DNA from: Methanosarcina sp. UBA5
GTDB lineage: Archaea; Halobacteriota; Methanosarcinia; Methanosarcinales; Methanosarcinaceae
Direction of reading: 5' to 3'
Assembly (NCBI RefSeq): GCF_002505485.1
Contig: NZ_DAVG01000114.1
Location: forward strand, 5,123-69,122
Length of the DNA: 64,000 bases
Of this stretch, positions 17,401 to 23,327 are shown piece after piece. The notes under the pieces are model-generated. The model saw only the letters and a program-made list of their open reading frames with translations. It was not told the origin of the DNA and did not search any database. The first letter of the stretch is position 1. Each line of letters begins with the position of its first letter. The position numbers and the translations under genes were made by a program.

Positions 17401-18808
17401 ACTGCTACCGAATTATGATACTTCAAAGTCGGGAAGGCCGCGTATTGATATTGTCTACACAACTGCAGGAATGAGAGACGCTTTTCCGGATAAGATAAAG
17501 ATGGTAGATAGCGCTGTGAAACTTGCAAGTTCTCTTCCTGGCATAAATTATCCCAACCACGTTAATAACAGTTCTCTTGCAATCTACAATTCCCTTGTTT
17601 CTGCAGGATACGACAACGAGACTGCAACAAAGCTCTCTACAATGCGCTGTTTTGCAGCAGCGGATGGGACCTATGAATTAGGGGTCTCAGATGCGGTCAG
17701 TGCAAGCGGGACATGGGAAGATGATGAAGCTATTGCAAACGTATACCTGGACAAAATGGGATATGCTTACGGCGAGGATTTCTGGGGCATACAGTCCAGA
17801 GAACTTCTTGAAGGCAACCTGAAAAGCGTTGAAGCGTCAGTACATTCATCCTCTTCAAACCTTTACGATTCCCTTGATAATGATGACTTTTTCCAGTACT
17901 TTGGTGGTATGAACCTGGCAACAAGGTACGTAAAGGGTGATGGGACTACTCCAGAAATGTATGTTTCGGATACCAGTGACCCGGATGAGGCTCAGATGAT
18001 CGGAGTGCAGAAATACCTTAGCAAAGACTTGAGGTCCAGATATTTAAATGACAAGTGGATCGAAGGGATGCAAAGTGCCGGATACTCAGGTGGCAGCGTG
18101 ATGTCCGATTTTGTGAACAACCTTTTCGGCTGGGAGGTAAGTGATCCTGACCTTGTGGACGATACTGTCTGGCAAGATGTGTATGAAACTTATGTTAATG
18201 ATGCCTCTATGAGGGAATGGTTCAAGCAGAGTAATCCCGATGCTTATCAGTCTATGACAGGTAGAATGCTTGAAACTGTCAGACATGACTACTGGAAGCC
18301 CTCGGAAGATGTTATCGAAAGCCTTGCAACTGAATATGAAAAGTCTGTTGCTGAAAATGGAGCTTCATGTTGCCATCATACCTGTGGAAATCCCATGCTC
18401 AATGAGTTTGTAAATGGGATGGTCTCTGTTCCAGGTTACTCTGAGCAAATAGAAGCTGCAACTAAAACCGACACTCTGAAAACCGCTGAAGAAATCCAGA
18501 GCAGTGGAGGTAGTCATAACGGCTACAATGCTGGAAATTCTTCTATTGTATCAAAAGCCAGCCCATCTAGCAACCAGACATCTCAGGATTCGAATGGTGG
18601 ATATGGTACAGATAACTCCGAAAATGCTCCTGAAAGTCAAAAATCGACAGATTCTAATTACGTGGAAGGCTATGAGATGCAGAATGAATCCGAGCAAAAA
18701 CCAGAAAACAGCGGTATCTCTTTCTCTGGATCTGATATTTTCGGAATCCTTTTTGTAGTAGTAGCTGCAGGTGGAATTTACCTCGGATTCTGTAAAAAGA
18801 AACTGTAA
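14495..18808 (+). CDS. Exported, membrane-anchored CobN/magnesium-chelatase-H-like protein
   Basis: A 1437-residue member of the CobN/BchH family. Family motifs are intact: IHVGTHGTHEWLPG (from residue ~592), LQDVPNIYPYIVANVGEG, IIDHLTPTLERSGLYGDL, YPSKATWEVGKSLAIQLLEDY, PRIDIVYTTAGMRDAFPDKI and the cysteine/histidine motif SCCHHTCGNP (C1292, C1293, H1294, H1295, C1297). Unlike cytoplasmic cobaltochelatase it has a signal peptide (LLVLCAVVLLLLAQNVSAGE) and, after a Ser/Gln/Asn-rich linker, a C-terminal membrane helix (DIFGILFVVVAAGGIYLGFC) with a Lys tail, so the chelatase-like body faces outside. The ATG at 14495 was chosen because it precedes the signal peptide and has GGGGAT upstream; an ATG at 14405 would add 30 unlikely residues. 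ATP-using partners cannot act outside, so a receptor for cobalt or a tetrapyrrole is more likely than a chelatase. Confidence 0.88.
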   Translation: MRTAQSRLLVLCAVVLLLLAQNVSAGENQVNITFICYDGSALAAAEQSNLYNASINVTYISGYSDFSNVTFENQDVIFTYMLSTQFKDIGDDLERAHENGTALIDITSIIDPTYINTSSYDKIFAGTTPYNSTEEKFFYNMGSRGVLKKNAENFLIYLAKTYGDKTELTKNWVYEDPIDFPEAGLYHPDARSSTNESGCDSFENTTDYLEWYSNATESRHAYDKSKPTIGIWFHDSDYTGDNLEVIDALIRDLEGKGCNVIAGFDTFNDIHKFYFDKNGEPLVQCVISLKSFRLNYEDPDKGVQELEDLDVPVLTGLVVTNPANSTDIADNNRGIPSEEVVYKTLLPSIDGIFEYIVIGIDNYDSATGESNYEPLPSQIDWMSNRSINWAELKLKENKDKKVAVIYYNYPSGKDNIVANYLNSTQSMLELLNAMNESGYQVSGIPENNSKLMEMIQAQGINVGSWAPGILNGMVENRTEWGLQLIPMETYKEWFESEIPENLRANVTAEWGEPWSEDLPQNKSVMIYENETGKYIVIPTVRFGNVWLMPQPARGTGQNNDTLYHSSVVPPTHQYIAFYLWLNHEFQPDALIHVGTHGTHEWLPGSTYGMNRISDWSPLLLQDVPNIYPYIVANVGEGITAEYRGNALIIDHLTPTLERSGLYGDLLNLSTDVEEYYDPGISNQTRKGYQQAIITEIASLNLSVDLGIDNVTILQNYSEEEFDNFVKNTLHEYLEDVGNENIPYGMHILSHVPATNMTDPEKDELTGMVRSMLGGSFEDNITGAFYPKSVYPLGIPLNDTKVTKLVWEVVTNNTSISKAQIAVYGKTNSTVTLDLEQGLDYKGRLLECDVEIDRILSALSGGFIPPGSGLDPIMNPDAVPTGRNYYSINSKLYPSKATWEVGKSLAIQLLEDYYIEHGEYPEKVSFSRFGVEFIADRGTLEAEVLYLLGVQPVWDEYGYVTGVEAIPEDELLPNYDTSKSGRPRIDIVYTTAGMRDAFPDKIKMVDSAVKLASSLPGINYPNHVNNSSLAIYNSLVSAGYDNETATKLSTMRCFAAADGTYELGVSDAVSASGTWEDDEAIANVYLDKMGYAYGEDFWGIQSRELLEGNLKSVEASVHSSSSNLYDSLDNDDFFQYFGGMNLATRYVKGDGTTPEMYVSDTSDPDEAQMIGVQKYLSKDLRSRYLNDKWIEGMQSAGYSGGSVMSDFVNNLFGWEVSDPDLVDDTVWQDVYETYVNDASMREWFKQSNPDAYQSMTGRMLETVRHDYWKPSEDVIESLATEYEKSVAENGASCCHHTCGNPMLNEFVNGMVSVPGYSEQIEAATKTDTLKTAEEIQSSGGSHNGYNAGNSSIVSKASPSSNQTSQDSNGGYGTDNSENAPESQKSTDSNYVEGYEMQNESEQKPENSGISFSGSDIFGILFVVVAAGGIYLGFCKKKL

Positions 18809-18818
18809 ATTAAATTCT

Positions 18819-18839
18819 AAAAAGGGTTTACCCTTTTTT
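18819..18839 (+). terminator. Terminator hairpin after the CobN-like gene
   Basis: AAAAAGGGT-TT-ACCCTTTTTT: a 9-bp inverted repeat ending in a T run, 10 bases after the CobN-like stop codon. Confidence 0.7.
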
Positions 18840-18913
18840 CTTTTTCATCTGACTAAAAGGCTATTTATTTTGAGTGTAAACTTACTGATTTTCGGCACTA
18901 ATTTTTTTCTTTT

Positions 18914-19348
18914 TTAGTCCGTTGTTTCCTCATCCTTTTCTTCAGTCTCTTTTATGTAGGGCTTAATATCCAGCACGGGTGTCCCGTTAATTGCATCAAG
19001 CCCTTTTAAATGGAGCACATTATCCTCCACTTTCAAAAGCTCTACAATGGTAAGCCCTATCCCATTAGGGCGGTAAGGACTCCGGCTGGCAAAAACTCCG
19101 GAAATCTCCCCGTCATAACGGCGGCGGTGGATGAGCTTATATCCTTTTGATTTGCTGAAGTAAAACAGGATGTACAGTTTCTCAAAATCTTCGATTCTAT
19201 AAAGCCCATCGATAAACTCTTTCTTGAGGACTATCTTTGAGACTTTATTGTAGACCTCTTCATTGTATACCGGTTCAAGGTAGTCGTTTTCAACGTAGCC
19301 TACAGGAATCATTTCAATTCTTTCGGAGACCTCAGGAATTTCATTCAT
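18914..19348 (-). CDS. trmO: TrmO-family tRNA methyltransferase (UPF0066)
   Basis: The family N6-methylates the t6A37 base of certain tRNAs with SAM and has a small beta-barrel fold. Motifs seen: IPVGYVEND near the N-terminus, then GVFASRSPYRPNGIGLTIVELLKVEDN and LKGLDAINGTPVLDIKPYI, the SAM-binding family signature. The frame could start at 19360, but the ATG at 19348 (MNEIPEVSERIEMIPVG) gives the usual N-terminus. The gene overlaps the 3' end of the upstream fmdE-like gene, so the two are co-transcribed. The C-terminus is an acidic tail (KETEEKDEETTD). Confidence 0.87.
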   Translation of the reverse strand: MNEIPEVSERIEMIPVGYVENDYLEPVYNEEVYNKVSKIVLKKEFIDGLYRIEDFEKLYILFYFSKSKGYKLIHRRRYDGEISGVFASRSPYRPNGIGLTIVELLKVEDNVLHLKGLDAINGTPVLDIKPYIKETEEKDEETTD

Positions 19349-19925
19349 CTTTTGCCTCAAAACACGGAATGCAAACTATTTTTCCATTTTTAACCCTGCC
19401 CAGGGGTTCCATAAAACCTTCTCCACATTTACTGCAGACTAGGGTTGGGTAAATTACGGCTTTTTCAGGCGGCTCGATTTCCACTTCTTTGACCCAGAAA
19501 AGCTCTTCTTCTGGCATTTCCAGGATTCGTTGGCTTTTTGCATCGTGTAAAACCCGAAATTCTTTTGCCTCCTCAGGACTTGCAGTGCCTGCCCTCAATT
19601 TTGCGAATAGTGCAGTATGCTTTTCATCCTGAGGGAGAGCATCGGGCTTCAGGGAAATCCTCAGGGCTTTATTCTCCCCCCTTTTGAAGTACGTGTAAAC
19701 GTGTTTCCCGTGATCCTTAAAAATAAGGTTCCCTTTCCCACAGGTACAGCCGTTTATTACCTGAATCGCATCCACGGCGCAGGACCGGTTTTCTACAATT
19801 GCGATCAGTTCTTCATCTTTACTGCGATCTTTGAAGTGTTTGGCGGCAAGTGTTGCTACCCTGTAACCAATGGAAAGTCCGGGGCAGACATGTCCATGAA
19901 ACTGTACTGCAGTATCGAAATCCAA
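19341..19925 (-). CDS. FmdE-family protein with C-terminal zinc ribbon
   Basis: A 194-residue protein. The N-terminal FmdE domain (HGHVCPGLSIGYRVATLAAKH) contains the conserved His/Cys metal-binding motif, then CAVDAIQVINGCTCGKGNL. The C-terminus is a zinc ribbon (CSKCGEGF...GKIVCIPC). The family is named after a protein co-purifying with molybdenum formylmethanofuran dehydrogenase, but members are widespread and the role is unproven; metal or molybdopterin handling is often suggested. No fmd/fwd subunit genes are nearby, so a direct link to that enzyme is not supported here. It forms an overlapping pair with trmO. Confidence 0.85.
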   Translation of the reverse strand: MDFDTAVQFHGHVCPGLSIGYRVATLAAKHFKDRSKDEELIAIVENRSCAVDAIQVINGCTCGKGNLIFKDHGKHVYTYFKRGENKALRISLKPDALPQDEKHTALFAKLRAGTASPEEAKEFRVLHDAKSQRILEMPEEELFWVKEVEIEPPEKAVIYPTLVCSKCGEGFMEPLGRVKNGKIVCIPCFEAKDE

Positions 19926-21201
19926 GTTTTTGACTCCTTGTTTTTTAACTCTTATTATTTCTATTGATTTTCGTGTTAGACTTTCATATTAAAAATGATT
20001 AACTTTGATGAAATAACTCCGTATTATTTGGATACTATTTATATGTTTTTTAATTGGTTAATATTACAAAAAAGCTCTCTCGTAATAAGAACAAACTTGC
20101 TTCCGAAATTTTATAAATAAAATATTTATTCTGCACTGTTTATCAGGTTTTATTCTTAAAGCGACAGAAAGGCCGAAGCCTGGTTTAAGAATTTTATGTT
20201 TGCTTAAACCTTGAAGGCAAATACAGATCGGGTTTGAGGTTATCCAATTAAAGTTTATAAACTGGACTCCGCTCACTTTATATAGTATGAATTTAAAGTA
20301 ATCAACCTTCTCCTGAGAATATTATGAAGAAAACGACTTAGATAAATCCTATTCTACGTAAAATACTCCACGAACAATTATTATAATTGGGAGCCTTGTT
20401 TGCCACCTCTGATGGGCTCCCAATTGTGTGATTCAACCCCTACGATTAAGAGAAAAACCCCTTAACTCTTAACCGTTGACTTTCTCTTTATGTTATAGAG
20501 GTATATAACCTATACGACTTTGAAATTTTCGTCGCATTAAATTATTTAGCCACCTCAAAATCAGAATCGTCAGACTGAATAGCCTGTCTGAACATTCTAT
20601 ATTTATTTAACAACTTAAAGTTTTGCAGAAACCCATTAAATGGCTTTAAAATCAAAAGAGGGAACCACAATTGTTTATTTAACTAATAAATTATATTTAA
20701 TGCCTATAAAATACTATTTTCAGATGCAAACATATACGAAATCTGATTACAAAAACGAATTAATGGTATATATATTTCAGAAATTAACATTCAATACAAT
20801 CTTTTTCGATATATTACATAATATCATATATATTGATTATGTGTTGAAAATTTAATAATTGATTTCCACTTGATTGCAGGGATAAAATTAGTTTAATCAT
20901 ACTTAACCGATTAATAATACATTAAATAGTTTTTAAATTTATTTAAACAAATGATTTTACAAAAGATGCGTTAAAAAGATGCTTTATTATCAAACGATAT
21001 TGAATAAGAAAAGTTTTACTGAATATCGCTAAACCTCGCTTTTATAAATTTTAATTTCACTTAAAGAACTTGTAATCTCGGGACGGCCAAATGTTTTTTA
21101 AGTATCTATCAGATTCCTATTTAAAAATTAAAACTTTCAGAAGAAGTACAGTTGAAAAATGAGGAAGATATTTATCAAATATCTGTATATATAACAAAAA
21201 C
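19926..21201. other. 1.3-kb non-coding region with several hairpins
   Basis: No convincing protein gene; the AT-rich ORF at 20640-20855 has no ribosome binding site. Three perfect inverted repeats occur within 300 bases (20182-20210, 20385-20425, 20446-20472), with a TATA-like box TTTATATAG at 20277-20285 in front of the last two. The right-hand 300 bases carry the promoter of the Msr-like regulator. Confidence 0.55.
20305..20480 (+). ncRNA. Candidate structured small RNA
   Basis: Downstream of TTTATATAG (20277-20285) a transcript would start near 20305 and contain an 11-bp stem AATTGGGAGCC/GGCTCCCAATT (20385-20395 with 20415-20425, 19-base loop) and then a 7-bp stem TTAAGAG/CTCTTAA (20446-20452 with 20466-20472). 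No ORF fits. Strand and ends are guesses from the TATA box. This is a candidate only. Confidence 0.35.
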
Positions 21202-21990
21202 ATGAATAGCCCGCTTCTCGAATTGATTTTCCTTTCCGAAAAAAGGAAAGATCTTCTTTTATTTTTGAAGGATGGGCCCAAATCGATCTCAGAGATTAAA
21301 GAAAACCTGAATGTAGGTCTGGTGGCAATTCTCCCTCAACTAAAAAAGCTGAGGGAAAACTCCTTGATTTCAAAGACAGGCGACGTCTACAGCCTGGCTC
21401 CTCTTGGGATAGCGATAGCTGGTAGAATGAAGCAAATGACAGATGTCTTAAACGTCTTCGGAAGCAAATATGAATACTGGGCAAACCACTCAGTTGAGTC
21501 CATACCCGACCCTTTGCGGGAAAGAATAGGAGAGCTGGCTAGCTGCACGTTTTCTGAACCTCCTGATAGGACGCGACTCTTTGAACCTCACAGGGAATTT
21601 GTGGAAAACCTTATGAAATCAAAAAAAATAAGTGGTATTGCCTCGGTTTTTCACCCACTTTATCCATCTCTTTTCCTTACTTTTGCAAAAAATGGGGTGG
21701 ATGTTTCTCTTCTTGTAACTCGTCCGATTTATAAAAGAATAAAAGAAGAGTACAGAGCAGAAATGAATGAATTTCTTAAATTTGAAAATGCCAGTTTTTA
21801 TGTTTATGACAAAAAAATAGAAATCGCCTATGTAGTTACTGACAGATTCCTTTCCCTTACCCTACCTTTTTCGGACGGCACTTATGATCATAAAGAAGAT
21901 GTCCTGTGCTTTGACCCGCAGGCTATTCAGTGGGGAGAAGACCTTTTTGCTTACTACAAGAAAATCTCGGACAAAATCACCGAAATCTAA
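21202..21990 (+). CDS. Msr-like winged-helix regulator with FilR1 middle domain
   Basis: A 262-residue protein. Residues ~5-70 are an ArsR-like winged helix (LELIFLSEKRKDLLLFLKDGPKSISEIKENL...ILPQLKKLRENSLI). Residues ~120-255 match the FilR1-middle (DUF1724) domain. The same architecture and several identical stretches (RIGELASC, VTDRFLSL, WGEDLFAYYKKISD) occur in the two regulators beside mtaC at 59-61 kb. Family members in Methanosarcina act as activators of methanol- or methyl-sulfide-specific methyltransferase genes. No methyltransferase gene is adjacent here, so the target is unknown. The ATG at 21202 follows a long AT-rich leader without a strong ribosome binding site. Confidence 0.85.
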   Translation: MNSPLLELIFLSEKRKDLLLFLKDGPKSISEIKENLNVGLVAILPQLKKLRENSLISKTGDVYSLAPLGIAIAGRMKQMTDVLNVFGSKYEYWANHSVESIPDPLRERIGELASCTFSEPPDRTRLFEPHREFVENLMKSKKISGIASVFHPLYPSLFLTFAKNGVDVSLLVTRPIYKRIKEEYRAEMNEFLKFENASFYVYDKKIEIAYVVTDRFLSLTLPFSDGTYDHKEDVLCFDPQAIQWGEDLFAYYKKISDKITEI

Positions 21991-22029
21991 ATATCTTTTC
22001 GGATAGACCCCCGAACAGCCGGAAGATAG

Positions 22030-22037
22030 TTATAAAT
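22030..22037 (+). promoter_or_regulatory. TATA box of the ribose-1,5-bisphosphate isomerase gene
   Basis: TTATAAAT lies 25-32 bases before the ATG at 22062, a spacing that gives a leaderless or nearly leaderless transcript. There is no ribosome binding site before that ATG. Confidence 0.55.
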
Positions 22038-22061
22038 TGCACTCTTGCCATCCCTTATACT

Positions 22062-22985
22062 ATGCAAAAAGTTCAGGAAACCGCAGAAAAAATCCGGACT
22101 ATGGAGATCCGGGGCGCAGGCAGGATTGCAAAAGCCGCTGCTGAAGCTATCAGGGACTATGCCGCAGGGCTGGACGTAGCTTCAATTGAAGAATTCGGTG
22201 CCAGAATAAAAGAAGTCTCAAATTATCTTGTCAGTACCCGCCCGACCGCCGTTTCCCTTCCGAATGCCGTAAAACTCTCTTCAAAGTATTCTGCAACAAA
22301 CGTGGAAGAAGCAAGGCAGGAAATCATTAAAAACGCAAACCTCTTTATCGAGAAAGCAGACAGGGCCCTTGAAAAAATCGGAAAAATCGGGTCAAGAAGA
22401 ATTCAGGACGGGGATGTTATAATGACCCACTGTAACTCCCATGCTGCTCTTTCTATCATCACCACAGCCTTTAAAGACGGAAAGGATATCTCGGTAATTG
22501 CTACCGAAAGTCGCCCCAGGCGCCAGGGCTTATTGACAATTCGCCATCTCAACGATTTCGGGATTCCCACAACCCTGATCGTGGATTCTGCGGTGCGCTA
22601 CTACATGAAAGAAGTTGATAAGGTCGTTGTCGGGGCTGATGCTATTGCAGCTAACGGCGCCCTTGTAAATAAGATAGGAACCTCCCAGCTTGCACTTGCC
22701 GCCCATGAGGCCAGAAAAAGCTTTATGGTCGCTGCCGAAACCTTCAAGTTTAGCCCTAGCACGATTGTCGGAAACCCCATAGAAATCGAAGAAAGAGCTG
22801 CAGATGAAGTTGTGGACCCTGCGGTTATTTCAGAGCTCTCTCACGTGAAGGTCAGAAATCCTGCTTTTGACTTTACTCCTGCCGAATACATAGATATGAT
22901 CGTAACCGATATTGGAATCATACCCCCTGCAATGGCTTATACCGTTATAAAAGAGCATCTGGGCTGGGAGCTTGGAGAAATTTAA
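22062..22985 (+). CDS. Ribose-1,5-bisphosphate isomerase
   Basis: Converts ribose 1,5-bisphosphate to ribulose 1,5-bisphosphate in the archaeal AMP/nucleoside degradation pathway that feeds form III Rubisco. The ~307-residue protein belongs to the eIF2B-alpha/MtnA superfamily. Motifs include MTHCNSHAAL, ATESRPRRQGLLTIRHL, VVVGADAIAANGALVNKIGTSQLALAAHEA (with the catalytic Asp) and AAETFKFSPSTI. The frame runs back to 21930, but the first 44 codons overlap the upstream regulator; the ATG at 22062 (MQKVQETAEKIRTMEIRGAG) gives the normal N-terminus and sits at leaderless distance from a TATA box. The alternative reading, an eIF2B-like subunit, is less likely. Confidence 0.9.
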   Translation: MQKVQETAEKIRTMEIRGAGRIAKAAAEAIRDYAAGLDVASIEEFGARIKEVSNYLVSTRPTAVSLPNAVKLSSKYSATNVEEARQEIIKNANLFIEKADRALEKIGKIGSRRIQDGDVIMTHCNSHAALSIITTAFKDGKDISVIATESRPRRQGLLTIRHLNDFGIPTTLIVDSAVRYYMKEVDKVVVGADAIAANGALVNKIGTSQLALAAHEARKSFMVAAETFKFSPSTIVGNPIEIEERAADEVVDPAVISELSHVKVRNPAFDFTPAEYIDMIVTDIGIIPPAMAYTVIKEHLGWELGEI

Positions 22986-23327
22986 AAACAGATAATTTTT
23001 AATTTTTAGACAATCTTTATTTATTTTTACCTGAGGTTTTTAACCCTTCCTTAGCGCCTTTAATAATTTTTAATAACCCCTTCCGTAATCCTGAGTACCC
23101 TCGAACATTTCTTTATTCTTAACTTTTTGAACACTTTAAGGTAGGTTTTGGGTATAAATAACCGGTATTTTCCATAAAAACCACATATGAAAGCTCAGTC
23201 TCATTCCTCAATCATAATCTATTCAAAGAAATTTAATTAAAACGGAGAGTATTTTATGTTGTGACACAATTTAGATTATCAATTTTTTGAAGAATTATAC
23301 AGTTCCCTCCCACAGGAATGTCTTATC
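22986..23327. other. Intergenic region before the DUF4157 gene
   Basis: 342 AT-rich bases. A mini-ORF (ATG TTG TGA) after a good GGAGAG site lies near 23256. The DUF4157 start itself has AGGA ten bases upstream. No other feature was recognised. Confidence 0.4.

Noticed and set aside
20640..20855. 71-residue plus-strand ORF
   Set aside because: AT-rich, no ribosome binding site, no recognisable motif; amino-acid content is that of random AT-rich DNA.
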